DNA of 64,000 nt from Bacteroidota bacterium (GTDB lineage Bacteria; Bacteroidota; Bacteroidia; Bacteroidales; Tenuifilaceae), in the NCBI GenBank assembly GCA_029560875.1, contig JAKQKB010000080.1:48325-112324 (forward strand). The letters run 5' to 3'. Of this stretch, positions 19,225 to 27,454 are shown piece by piece (position 1 is the stretch's first letter; the number at the start of each line of letters is the position of its first letter). The position numbers were made by a program, and so were the translations under genes. Below the pieces are notes generated by a model. The model ran no database searches. It saw only the letters and a program-made list of their open reading frames with translations, and was not told the DNA's origin.

Positions 19225-19252
19225 AGTTATAATATTATATTTTTCTGATTTT

Positions 19253-20728
19253 CTAATTTGATGCTAAAGAATACTGGGTAAACGATTGGCTATCGCCAGT
19301 TAATTCAAGCAACGATGCAAGAGCAACATCAAAATCGTACATCGCCTTTAGTTGCTCCACCTTTACCTTTGATAGATTCATATTGGCATCCACAACCTCT
19401 GTAGATGTTGCAAATCCCTCGTTAAAGGCTTTCTGACGAACACGAACATACTCCTGAGCAAATTTTAAACTCACCAAACTACTCTCGTACTGTTCCTTAG
19501 CCTGTAGCATCTGTTGGTAAACTTTTGTTATACCTGTTGTTATATCGAGTTGGGCTTTTTCCTGATAGGTTTCAACCTGACTTCGCTGAACTTTTGCAGC
19601 CTGAACCTTATTGTTCTTTGCCAAACCATCAAAAATATTGACCTTTAACCCTACACCAACATACCACTCGGGCATAAACTCGGGCATTTGATAACCGTAT
19701 AACTCATACGACCCCATAATAGCTACGTCGGGTAAATATGCCGAACGTTCCTTACGTATTGCTTGGTCTGCCTGAATTTTCTTTTGGTCGAGCTGACCAA
19801 AAACTGGGTTTTGTTGCTTTGCCCTAACTATGTAATCGTCGAGTGTTAAAATATTCTCGGAGATAAACAGTTGGGTTGTAGGCTTAACCGGTTGATTTAC
19901 ATTCAAAACACTTTTTAGCGCGGTTTGCATTAGTTCAACATCTTTCTGAGCTTTTTTCAACTCACGCTGAGCCTCAGCATAGGCAACCTCGGCATGTAGC
20001 CGTTCTGCCTCGGGCGACAATCCGTTTTTTTCCATTTTACGAGCATTGTTTAAATGCTCAAGCATCCCCTGAGATACTTGCATACGAACATTGGCAACCT
20101 CAACAGCCAGTATCAACCCATAGTAACGCTGAACCAACGATGTTATTTGGCTATTTGAAACCATTCGCACCTTCTCCTTGTTCTCATTCTCCTTTGCTTT
20201 TGCTGCGGAATTGGCTGCATATATCTTACCTCCCGTAAAAATTGGCCAAGTAAGATTTGCGGAAACATTACCCAGTTTATCCTCCACAAGAGTTTTTTCC
20301 CACTCAGCGGCTTTAATTTCAGCAATACCTTCCATTGTCTTATTTAACAATAAAGTATATGCTTCTGTGTTTGTAATGCCGTGTAAATTACCTATTAGTT
20401 GGGTTTGTGCTGCTGATAGTGAATAAATTCCGCTAAGAGCATCGCCTATAGGAGACAAATCGAGCGTTGCTGGCTGATTTTGTATCCCAAAAGTAGCGCT
20501 TAACCCAACCTGTGGCATATACAGCCCACGAGCAGATTTGCGCTCATACTCATTTTGCATTAATGCCTGATTAGCCACCTTAATATCTGGATTTTGCTGA
20601 AGCAGCAAATTTATGCTACCCTGCATATCAAGAGCCAATGAATCCGAAGTATTCTGCTGCGCAACCAAACTATTTGATAGTTGCATTAGACCTAAAATTA
20701 AAACACATAAAACGCTATATCTTTTCAT
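19253..20728 (-). CDS. TolC-family outer-membrane efflux protein
   Basis: 491 aa with a signal peptide (cut after LVAQ near residue 24) and two repeats of the OEP family (about 35-240 and 270-470). They show the long amphipathic helices and the LSANLTWPIFTGGKI and KVNIFDGLAKNNKV strand motifs. It forms the outer-membrane tunnel of the efflux system encoded by the same operon. It begins 11 bp after the TetR gene stop. Confidence 0.93.
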   Translation of the reverse strand: MKRYSVLCVLILGLMQLSNSLVAQQNTSDSLALDMQGSINLLLQQNPDIKVANQALMQNEYERKSARGLYMPQVGLSATFGIQNQPATLDLSPIGDALSGIYSLSAAQTQLIGNLHGITNTEAYTLLLNKTMEGIAEIKAAEWEKTLVEDKLGNVSANLTWPIFTGGKIYAANSAAKAKENENKEKVRMVSNSQITSLVQRYYGLILAVEVANVRMQVSQGMLEHLNNARKMEKNGLSPEAERLHAEVAYAEAQRELKKAQKDVELMQTALKSVLNVNQPVKPTTQLFISENILTLDDYIVRAKQQNPVFGQLDQKKIQADQAIRKERSAYLPDVAIMGSYELYGYQMPEFMPEWYVGVGLKVNIFDGLAKNNKVQAAKVQRSQVETYQEKAQLDITTGITKVYQQMLQAKEQYESSLVSLKFAQEYVRVRQKAFNEGFATSTEVVDANMNLSKVKVEQLKAMYDFDVALASLLELTGDSQSFTQYSLASN

Positions 20729-20739
20729 ATCTAAGTATT

Positions 20740-21321
20740 TTATTTCGAAATTCCAGAGTAAATAATCTCAATTACTGAGTATAAGCGCTCCTCTAAAGAA
20801 AGAGGAAAGCCCGCAACCATCTCGGATGGCATGGTTTGGTGGAAAGCATCGGTAAATAACTTTTCAGAGGCGGCTATAAACATGTAAAGAGCCATATTTA
20901 AACTCCACCCTTCTTTTAATTTTCCAAGCTTAACGCCCTCCTGTAGAATTCGCATACCATGTCGCATAAGAAGATCTTTCTTATAATTCACTATTACGTC
21001 GTATGCCTCTGGCAAATTCCTTTTCAAATCATTAATTAGCACAGCAACCTTTGAAACCCAAACACCTAAAAGGGATAGACTTGACTTAATTTTATCCTCA
21101 TAACTATTGGCAGGATTGTTTTCAATGGCAGTTAATTCCTGCTCAATGTCAACCATTCCTTGCTCAATAACTGCAAAAACCAACTCCTCCTTACTACTAA
21201 AGTGGTTGTAAATTGTTTTTTTGCTGATATTTAACTCTGATGATATTTCGTCGATCCTGATTTTACTGTAACCATGACGTAAAAACATCTCTCGAGCCGT
21301 TTGAAGTATTCTATTTTTCAT
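20740..21321 (-). CDS. TetR/AcrR-family repressor of the efflux operon
   Basis: 193 aa from ATG 21321. The frame is open up to 21393, but that extension is Lys-rich and overlaps the promoter. The N-terminal HTH (about 1-50) contains ILQTAREMFLRHGYSKIRID and ISKKTIYNHFSSKEELV, the typical TetR recognition helix. A variable ligand-binding C-terminal domain follows (about 55-193). It is the first gene of the operon that it most likely represses, releasing it when a substrate of the pump binds. The ligand is unknown. Confidence 0.9.
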   Translation of the reverse strand: MKNRILQTAREMFLRHGYSKIRIDEISSELNISKKTIYNHFSSKEELVFAVIEQGMVDIEQELTAIENNPANSYEDKIKSSLSLLGVWVSKVAVLINDLKRNLPEAYDVIVNYKKDLLMRHGMRILQEGVKLGKLKEGWSLNMALYMFIAASEKLFTDAFHQTMPSEMVAGFPLSLEERLYSVIEIIYSGISK

Positions 21322-21363
21322 TACAAATACCTTTTTACACTTTTTTGGTTTTTTTAGTTTCCG

Positions 21364-21394
21364 CAAAAGTATAGGTTTAATTAAAACCATCAAA
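21364..21394 (-). promoter_or_regulatory. Promoter of the TetR-TolC-HlyD-ABC operon
   Basis: On the minus strand TTTG (21394-21391), a 19-bp spacer and TACTTTTG (21371-21364) match both Bacteroidota promoter boxes exactly. It lies 42 bp before the ATG at 21321 and rules out the longer TetR start at 21393. Confidence 0.75.
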
Positions 21395-21503
21395 AAAGTA
21401 TTAGAATTTTTTTTAAAGATGATAGTTAATGTAAGCTAAAGCCTTTTGTTCTCGAATTTTTAAGGAATGTAGAATAACCGAAAATAAGTGTGGCCGCAAA
21501 AAT

Positions 21504-21884
21504 CTATCCTAACTTTATTGACGTTTTTCCGAAACGTTTTTCGAGTAAGGAATCAACTAGAATTAATACAATAACCGATAGAGCAATCATCATAACAGTT
21601 GGGCTTAGAATAAACGAAAAAACTTTTTTCACAATTTCAAGTGCTCCACCAAACTGAGGAAAAAAAACGAAAATTGATGTGATAATTCCAAAAATGAGTC
21701 CAACCACACTTATTACAGCAGGCACCCAGCCAGCAATAATTCCCATATAGATACGTTTAGGCTGAACAACGGATTCCTCCGCTATTATTTTCTTAACCAT
21801 GAGTTCTAATTCTGCAGGTGCCTCAACCATTCCATAGCCGAGAATCTTGCTCAACTCCCTATCCTTATTATTCACTGTGCTCAT
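21504..21884 (-). CDS. Small membrane protein coupled to an ECF sigma factor (candidate anti-sigma)
   Basis: 126 aa. A soluble N-terminus of about 45 residues (ELSKILGYGMVEAPAELELMVKKII) is followed by two membrane segments (about 46-75 and 92-112) and a short basic tail. Its ATG overlaps the stop of the sigma-factor gene (ATGA), so the two are translationally coupled. This arrangement is typical for sigma/anti-sigma pairs, but no zinc-anti-sigma motif (HxxxCxxC) is present and no family was recognised. The regulatory role is inferred from context only. Confidence 0.6.
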   Translation of the reverse strand: MSTVNNKDRELSKILGYGMVEAPAELELMVKKIIAEESVVQPKRIYMGIIAGWVPAVISVVGLIFGIITSIFVFFPQFGGALEIVKKVFSFILSPTVMMIALSVIVLILVDSLLEKRFGKTSIKLG

Positions 21885-22456
21885 AGTAAGTTTTTTACTT
21901 CAACGTTCAACATTTCAGTTAACTTTTCGTGTAGTTTATTTCGTCCCCTAAAAAGTTTAATCTTAACATTCGATTGGGTAAGTTGCATAATCTGGGCTAT
22001 CTCATCCACGCTTTGATCTTCAACATAGTAAAGCATCAGGATGGCACTATCCTCCTCACCCAGTTGATCCAACGCCTTTGTAACAAAATGCTTTCTATCC
22101 TCAACACCCAATATCTCTATAGCATTTGCAATTCCACCAAAGTAAACTTGGTCGTCTGATATCTCTGGTAAATCTACAAAATTTCGAGTACTCCGCTTAT
22201 GCATCAAGGCCTGATTTACTGTGATTCTGTAAATCCAGGTGGATAGTTTACTTTCGCCCCTGAAGTTTGACAAACCCTTATAAATCCTGATGAACGATTC
22301 CTGTGCGACCTCTAAAGCATCGTCCCTATTACCAGTAAAACGAAAAGCAATGGAATACACCATATTCTGATACTCCTTAAAAACAGCATCGAACGATGGG
22401 TATTCCAGTACTTCCGGTTGATTTCCCTTAGTAAACGAACTACTCAGGTTTACCAT
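21881..22456 (-). CDS. RNA polymerase ECF sigma factor (RpoE-like)
   Basis: 191 aa from ATG 22456; a TTG four codons earlier is the alternative. Sigma region 2 (about 25-90) contains YQNMVYSIAFRFTGNRDDALEVAQESF and the -10-reading WIYRITVNQALMHKR. Region 4 (about 130-180) contains LGEEDSAILMLYYVEDQSVDEIA and TQSNVKIKLFRGRNKL. It overlaps the end of the DUF6249 gene by 17 bp and the start of the membrane-protein gene by 4 bp, so the three form one tight operon. The regulon is unknown. Confidence 0.92.
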   Translation of the reverse strand: MVNLSSSFTKGNQPEVLEYPSFDAVFKEYQNMVYSIAFRFTGNRDDALEVAQESFIRIYKGLSNFRGESKLSTWIYRITVNQALMHKRSTRNFVDLPEISDDQVYFGGIANAIEILGVEDRKHFVTKALDQLGEEDSAILMLYYVEDQSVDEIAQIMQLTQSNVKIKLFRGRNKLHEKLTEMLNVEVKNLL

Positions 22457-22784
22457 TCTTTTTACCAATAGTAAAGTAGTAAATTAGTAATCCCAAACCA
22501 CCAAACAAGAAAATTGTCGAAAACATTACTGCTGGTTCAGCGAGGGCTGTGTAATGAATTAGAATTGCACCAATAATCAACCCTAACGCAACACCCACCA
22601 AAAGGAATCCCCACTTTGCAGCAGAGTTAGGATTTCCTGAACGTTTCTTATAAATCTCGCTAACATCCATCCCTTTTTCAATCATTGCCATACGCTCACG
22701 GTTCTGTGCCCAAAGAGCATATACTAGAGCTCCGCCTGAAACAAGAATTGCTACAATTGGAATAAAAACTGCTATAACTTCCAT
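22440..22784 (-). CDS. DUF6249 membrane protein
   Basis: 114 aa. One N-terminal helix (about 3-24) is followed by a charged cytoplasmic segment (NRERMAMIEKGMDVSEIYKK) and two further helices (about 57-78 and 84-106). The AMIEKGMD motif is typical of small DUF6249 proteins that lie next to ECF sigma genes in Bacteroidota. It is the first gene of the three-gene sigma operon. The function is unknown; a role in membrane sensing is speculation. Confidence 0.8.
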   Translation of the reverse strand: MEVIAVFIPIVAILVSGGALVYALWAQNRERMAMIEKGMDVSEIYKKRSGNPNSAAKWGFLLVGVALGLIIGAILIHYTALAEPAVMFSTIFLFGGLGLLIYYFTIGKKNGKPE

Positions 22785-22802
22785 AGTTTTATTTTTTTAG
22801 TT

Positions 22803-22810
22803 CAAAGTTA
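22803..22810 (-). promoter_or_regulatory. Promoter -7 element of the DUF6249-sigma operon
   Basis: The minus strand reads TAACTTTG, an exact TAnnTTTG match, 18 bp before the ATG at 22784. No -33 TTTG is seen at the usual distance. Confidence 0.45.
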
Positions 22811-22918
22811 AGATGCACCCCTTGAGCGTTCGGTTACAAAATTCGGAAATTATTTTTTAAGGTTTTTATAATTTGATGATTATATGAGTATTACACACAG
22901 AGAGTTCATTTAATCACA

Positions 22919-22947
22919 CCCCTCAAGGGTTTAAAACCCTTGAGGGG
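22919..22947. repeat. Dispersed perfect palindrome, copy 2
   Basis: Perfect 14-bp arms (CCCCTCAAGGGTTT and its complement) surround one A. It lies 4 bp past the stop codon of the AAA ATPase gene. With copy 3 (24234-24264) it brackets that gene. Confidence 0.9.
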
Positions 22948-22951
22948 ATAA

Positions 22952-24097
22952 TCATACTTCATTCTGAACGTTATTGTTTGGCAATAAAAAGGTTTCAAAA
23001 TTATCGGGATTTACCACCATTAACTCCGGATTATAAGCCTTTGTGAAGGTTGACGAAAATTTTGCTTTCGCATTTTTATTCCATTTAAACTCATAAGCAA
23101 AAATCTTACCGTTGCGCTCCTCTACATAATCTATTTCCTGCTGTTGGGTAGTTCGCCAAAAGAACGAATTTGCAAAAAAATTATTGTTATTCAGAGACTT
23201 AATGCGCTCACTTACCAAAAAGTTTTCCCAAAGCGCTCCGACATCCTGTCTCAGACCCAATGGGTTAAAATTAGATATCAGTGCATTACGAATCCCATTG
23301 TCGTAGAAAAAGATTTTTCGGTTTGTGCTTATTTCGTTCCGGATATTTCTGCTGAAAGGCTCAAGGCGAAACACTATAAAAGCCTTTTCGAGTAAGTTTA
23401 TGTATGTTGCAACCGTATCTTTGCTTACCTGAAGTAAATTTGCCAACTCGTTATACGAAACCTCATTTCCAAGTTGCAATGCCAAGGCTTTTAGCAATTT
23501 TGGCAAAAGATCTGGCTTTCGAACAGACTGTATTGTAAGTAAATCCTTGTAAAGATAACTATTACTTAGCTGTTTTAGAACCTCTTGTTCATTTCCTGTA
23601 TGATTTATTACATCAGGGTACATGCCATAAATCAATCGTTGCTCCAGCTGTTGCTGAACTTTAAGGTAACCAAAATGTGCTCTAAGCTCATTCCAGGTGA
23701 TTGGTAGCAACATATACTCCCATTTTCTCCCGGTTAAGGGTTCATTTATTTCACTTGCAAGTTCCAATGCCGACGACCCACTAACCAATAATTGAACACC
23801 CTTTAGCCTGTCTGTAATAATTTTAAGGGCAAGTCCTATGTTTTTAACTCGTTGTGCTTCATCTATAAAAATGGTTTTGTGATTTCCGACGAGCTGTCTC
23901 AGATTTTCGAAATTTGTATTCTCTAAGCGTTCGCGAACAAATATTTCGTCGCAATCGAGCAAAAGATAATCTCCTGCCTCAGAAGCAATATCTGTTAGCA
24001 GGGTTGTTTTCCCAGTTTGTCTTGGCCCAAGTACTACAATTGCCTTACCTGTTCCCATTTTTTTTAAAATCAATTCACGAAGATCTCTTTTAATCAT
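22952..24097 (-). CDS. AAA+ ATPase with DUF4143 C-terminal domain
   Basis: 381 aa. The Walker A motif GPRQTGKTTLL lies at residues 25-35, Walker B FIDEAQR near 96 and a sensor SGSSALEL near 127. These are the hallmarks of the AAA_14 group. The DUF4143 domain (about 195-330) contains YNELANLLQVSKDTVATYINLLEKAF, a winged-helix-like stretch, and a C-terminal nuclease-like core (QQEIDYVEERNGKIFAYEFKWN). Such genes are scattered and strain-variable in Bacteroidota, and their function is unsettled. It stands alone, bracketed by two copies of a palindrome. Confidence 0.9.
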   Translation of the reverse strand: MIKRDLRELILKKMGTGKAIVVLGPRQTGKTTLLTDIASEAGDYLLLDCDEIFVRERLENTNFENLRQLVGNHKTIFIDEAQRVKNIGLALKIITDRLKGVQLLVSGSSALELASEINEPLTGRKWEYMLLPITWNELRAHFGYLKVQQQLEQRLIYGMYPDVINHTGNEQEVLKQLSNSYLYKDLLTIQSVRKPDLLPKLLKALALQLGNEVSYNELANLLQVSKDTVATYINLLEKAFIVFRLEPFSRNIRNEISTNRKIFFYDNGIRNALISNFNPLGLRQDVGALWENFLVSERIKSLNNNNFFANSFFWRTTQQQEIDYVEERNGKIFAYEFKWNKNAKAKFSSTFTKAYNPELMVVNPDNFETFLLPNNNVQNEV

Positions 24098-24233
24098 TAC
24101 CCTGATTTTATATTCTCTAAATATTATAATATTTGGCTAATATAATTCCTATAATTAACAAATACAAAATCTGTGAAATAATTTATTATTGAATATTTGT
24201 GGCTTCCCTGTTACGATGAGGAAATCTTCATCA

Positions 24234-24264
24234 CCCCCTCAAGGGTTTGAAACCCTTGAGGGGG
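24234..24264. repeat. Dispersed perfect palindrome, copy 3
   Basis: Perfect 15-bp arms (CCCCCTCAAGGGTTT and its complement) surround a single G, where copies 1 and 2 have A. It lies 136 bp upstream of the AAA ATPase start codon. Confidence 0.9.
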
Positions 24265-24330
24265 ATGTAAACAGCCAACTCTATAATAAATTTCAAATAA
24301 TAGCGTTTTTTTGAGTAAATTCGTCTGATA

Positions 24331-24741
24331 ATGAAAAAGATAATCGCAAAAACAACAATTCCTGTATTGATAGGAATATTTAATGTACTTTTTCTACTGT
24401 TTGTTGTTGATTATGCCATATACGGCAACCTTGATTTTTTGACTAAAGATATGGTATTGCTTAAGTTCTTTCTGCCAATATCAATTGCGGGAGCAGTAAT
24501 TGTTCAGTACATTATTGTTCTGCCAGTATGGAAAAGGTTTGCAGAGAATAATAAGGTTATTGGATTAACCATTATTCCTTTTACTACGTTGGTATGTCTA
24601 CTTGGAGGGATTGTATTTACCTATTTATTCTGGGAACGCGATTTGGGTATAGGAGAACTCCTTGCAGTTTTCCTAACTGGGCAAATTGCCTTTGCTATTT
24701 ACTGGAGTAGCAACTTAATGCTTTTAAAACGCCTTGATTGA
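24331..24741 (+). CDS. Small four-helix membrane protein of unknown function
   Basis: 136 aa with four predicted membrane helices (about 8-30, 43-65, 76-100 and 106-128) and short loops. No motif or family was recognised. It is a lone gene, convergent with the zinc importer operon (stops 6 bp apart). The ATG at 24331 is the only sensible start. Confidence 0.65.
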   Translation: MKKIIAKTTIPVLIGIFNVLFLLFVVDYAIYGNLDFLTKDMVLLKFFLPISIAGAVIVQYIIVLPVWKRFAENNKVIGLTIIPFTTLVCLLGGIVFTYLFWERDLGIGELLAVFLTGQIAFAIYWSSNLMLLKRLD

Positions 24742-24747
24742 TGGTGA

Positions 24748-25575
24748 CTATTTAAAAGTCTCCTTATAAATAATCAACCTTAACCAACCCACAACTTTGG
24801 CTATAAGGTAAAAGAGCATCAACGCAATAATAATGGTTGCTCCCGATGGTACATTGAGCTTAAACGATAGAACTATCCCAAAAACTATCGAAAGGAAACT
24901 AATAACACCCGAAAGCAGTATTATCCTACTAAATCGTTTAGTAAATAGGTTTGCAATGTTTGCAGGAATGGTTAAAAGTGATATCAAAAGTATAATTCCA
25001 ATTGCCCTAATGGAGAAAACAATTGCCAATGCCACAAGTACTTTTAGCGTATAGCTGATAAACTTAGCTGGTACGTGTTGCGTTTGAGCATAATCCTGAT
25101 CGAACGAAATGAACAGAATAGGATTATAGAACACAACAAAGAATAAGGTAACCACCAATGCAAGCACTAAAAGCAACTGAATATCGGCCATTGAGATTGT
25201 AAGAATATTCCCAAATAGGTACGACATAAGGTTTGGTGCGTATCCTGGTGTTAGAAACACAAAGAATATACCTATTGCCATCCCTAACGACCAAAGCATA
25301 CCGATAGCTGAATCCTCGCGTAGAACCTTTCCTTTTGTAAGCGACTCTAACCCTAACGCAGTAAGTACCGAGAACACCGATGCACCAAGTATTGGATTAA
25401 TCCCAAAGTACCATGCAATACCAATTCCGCCAAACGATGCGTGAGTAATTCCACCACTCAGGAAAACCAACCTACGGGCAACAATGTATGTTCCAATAAA
25501 ACCGGCAACAATCGATATTAAAATTGATGCCCAAAAGGCATTCTGTATAAACTGATAGCTGAAAAACTCTAACAT
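24748..25575 (-). CDS. znuB: Metal ABC transporter permease (ZnuB-like)
   Basis: A 275-aa, very hydrophobic ABC-3 family permease with about eight membrane helices. It contains the family signature GGITHASFGGIGIAWYFG near 40-60 and LLISLLTIPANIANLFT near 185-205. It forms the inner-membrane channel with the ATPase and lipoprotein encoded upstream in the same operon. The metal is probably zinc, but manganese cannot be excluded from sequence alone. Confidence 0.92.
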   Translation of the reverse strand: MLEFFSYQFIQNAFWASILISIVAGFIGTYIVARRLVFLSGGITHASFGGIGIAWYFGINPILGASVFSVLTALGLESLTKGKVLREDSAIGMLWSLGMAIGIFFVFLTPGYAPNLMSYLFGNILTISMADIQLLLVLALVVTLFFVVFYNPILFISFDQDYAQTQHVPAKFISYTLKVLVALAIVFSIRAIGIILLISLLTIPANIANLFTKRFSRIILLSGVISFLSIVFGIVLSFKLNVPSGATIIIALMLFYLIAKVVGWLRLIIYKETFK

Positions 25576-25614
25576 TGGTATTGTTGGTTGTTTGTGAAAA
25601 GTTAAACTTAACCA

Positions 25615-26394
25615 TTAATGTTTATGACCTTCCTCGTTATGATTATGATCCAAAAGCACCGTATGAGGCACTGGCCCGTGAGCAATAATCTGAATTGGGC
25701 AGTTATACGCCGCCAATTGCTGCGTGCTAATTTGGTTCGACTTGTGGTAAAACAACGAACCATTCACACAGGCTATTGTTTTAACGTACGAAGTTATGGT
25801 ACCAATATCGTGCGATACCATTATAATTGCCATACGCTTGTTGAGTTCCTTAAGTAACTCGTAAAGTTCGCCTTCGAACTTACTGTCAACGTATGTATTG
25901 GGCTCATCCAGAATCAACAGCTTGGGGTCGGATATTAACGCTCTGCAAAGCAGTGTGCGCTGTAGTTGACCTCCAGATAATTCGCCTATGCTCTTATTCT
26001 TCAAATGCTCAATGCCTGCCATTTTAAGGTACTCAAGCGCGTTCTTCCTATGCTTTATCCCATAACGACCAAACAAACCCTGATTGGCAAGCAAACCCGA
26101 CAGAACAACTTCCATAACAGTAATTGGGAAATTCTTATCAATCTGCCCAGCCTGTGGCAAGTACCCAAAAAGCGAACCTCCACCATTGGCAATATACTTA
26201 ACCTCTCCGCTAAACGGCTTCAGCTGTCCAATAAGTAATTTTAGAAGAGTAGTCTTACCTCCACCGTTGGGACCAATAATTCCAATAAAATCGTTCTCAA
26301 AAACCTCCAACGATACATCCCTAAGAACAACCTCCTTGCCGTAACCTACAGCAGCTTTGCTAACCTGTAATATCAACTTTGAATTTTCTTCCAT
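25615..26394 (-). CDS. znuC: Metal ABC transporter ATP-binding protein (ZnuC-like)
   Basis: 259 aa. The Walker A motif GPNGGGKTT lies at residues 41-49, the signature GELSGGQLQR near 136-145, Walker B LLILDEP near 158 and the switch His in VSHDIG near 195. The His-rich tail (LLDHNHNEEGHKH) fits a metal-transport role. It is the second gene of the operon; its ATG abuts the stop of the substrate-binding protein gene with no gap. Confidence 0.94.
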   Translation of the reverse strand: MEENSKLILQVSKAAVGYGKEVVLRDVSLEVFENDFIGIIGPNGGGKTTLLKLLIGQLKPFSGEVKYIANGGGSLFGYLPQAGQIDKNFPITVMEVVLSGLLANQGLFGRYGIKHRKNALEYLKMAGIEHLKNKSIGELSGGQLQRTLLCRALISDPKLLILDEPNTYVDSKFEGELYELLKELNKRMAIIMVSHDIGTITSYVKTIACVNGSLFYHKSNQISTQQLAAYNCPIQIIAHGPVPHTVLLDHNHNEEGHKH

Positions 26395-27273
26395 CTATTT
26401 ACCTGCTATTGCGTTGGCAATTTGTACCATACTCTGTACCCAGTTCTCGGCTAATGGGTCAACCTTAACAACAGCACCACCAATCTCCATAGCAATGGCC
26501 TGCGAGTTATGGGTATCGAACTGGCTCTGCGATAAAACCGCCTTAATTCCCAACTCTTTGGATTTGTTTATAACATTTAGCATTCCCTTAGCCGATGGGC
26601 TTTTCCCTTCCTCCTCAATGCTCATCTGCGTAACACCAAAATCACGGGCAAAGTAACCCAACGCTGGATGATAAATTAGAAATGCTTTAACTCCAGAATT
26701 TGTTAAAATACTTCGGATTTCCGCATCCAAACTATCAATCTCTGCAATAAACTTAGTGTAATTGGCAGTAAATTGTTCTTTATGTGACGGATAAACCTCT
26801 ATGAGATTATCGAACATAACCTTCGCAATATGCCTACCCTCCACGGTTGATGCCCAAATATGTGGATCTATTCCGTGGTTGTGGTTATGCCCCTCGTGTT
26901 CCTCGCCGTGCGTACAACTTCCCTCAATTAGGTTAGCACCATTGGATAGGTTTATATACTTTGTTTTGTAACCATCCTTTAGTTTAGGTTCTAACCCTTT
27001 CTCAAAATCGAGCAAACCAATGGAAAAGTAGATATCTGAGTTGCTAAACTCCACCAGTTGGTTTGGAGTAGGCTCGTACATCTCGGGGCTACTGCCCGGA
27101 GGAACAAGCACCTTAACCTGAAGGGTTGAATCGGCAATTTTCTCCACAAAGTACTTTAGTGGCAGAATACTAACCACTACTGTAGGCTTACTGGATGTTT
27201 CTGGCTTGCTGGTACACCCAGCAAAAACCGTTAATATTGAAAGCGTTGCAATTGCAAAGAATCGAGTAACCAT
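26395..27273 (-). CDS. znuA: Zinc/manganese-binding lipoprotein of an ABC importer (ZnuA-like)
   Basis: 292 aa from ATG 27273, chosen because it begins directly with a lipoprotein signal (lipobox FAGC near residue 19); the frame is open upstream to 27306. It is a cluster 9 (ZnuA/TroA) solute-binding protein. It has VVVSILPLKYFVEKIA, a His-rich loop (HGEEHEGHNHNHGIDPHIW) typical of zinc binders, and later metal ligands in YHPALGYFARDFG and VLSQSQFDTHN. It delivers metal to the permease in the inner membrane. The operon order is A-C-B. No Zur-type operator was recognised. Confidence 0.92.
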   Translation of the reverse strand: MVTRFFAIATLSILTVFAGCTSKPETSSKPTVVVSILPLKYFVEKIADSTLQVKVLVPPGSSPEMYEPTPNQLVEFSNSDIYFSIGLLDFEKGLEPKLKDGYKTKYINLSNGANLIEGSCTHGEEHEGHNHNHGIDPHIWASTVEGRHIAKVMFDNLIEVYPSHKEQFTANYTKFIAEIDSLDAEIRSILTNSGVKAFLIYHPALGYFARDFGVTQMSIEEEGKSPSAKGMLNVINKSKELGIKAVLSQSQFDTHNSQAIAMEIGGAVVKVDPLAENWVQSMVQIANAIAGK

Positions 27274-27384
27274 AGCAAATTCAATTTTGATGATAAAGTT
27301 ATACAATTACTAGCATAGAGTAACCCCAACAGTTGAAATTTGTTTAACTCCGTTCCAAAATATCTGTTAAGCAATACTTTTGAT

Positions 27385-27414
27385 TTTGTAAAATCCTGAT
27401 TTATATTATTTTTG
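27385..27414 (+). promoter_or_regulatory. Promoter of the LRR surface-protein gene
   Basis: TTTG (27385-27388), an 18-bp spacer and TATTTTTG (27407-27414) match the Bacteroidota consensus. A second TAnnTTTG (27375-27382) lies just upstream but lacks a well-placed -33 box. Confidence 0.6.
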
Positions 27415-27454
27415 TCGGAATTTTAAAAATACACAAAACTAAAGTTTACGGTAC

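Noticed and set aside
21322..21393. Longer TetR N-terminus
   Set aside because: The extension is Lys-rich, unlike the family, and overlaps a well-matched promoter.
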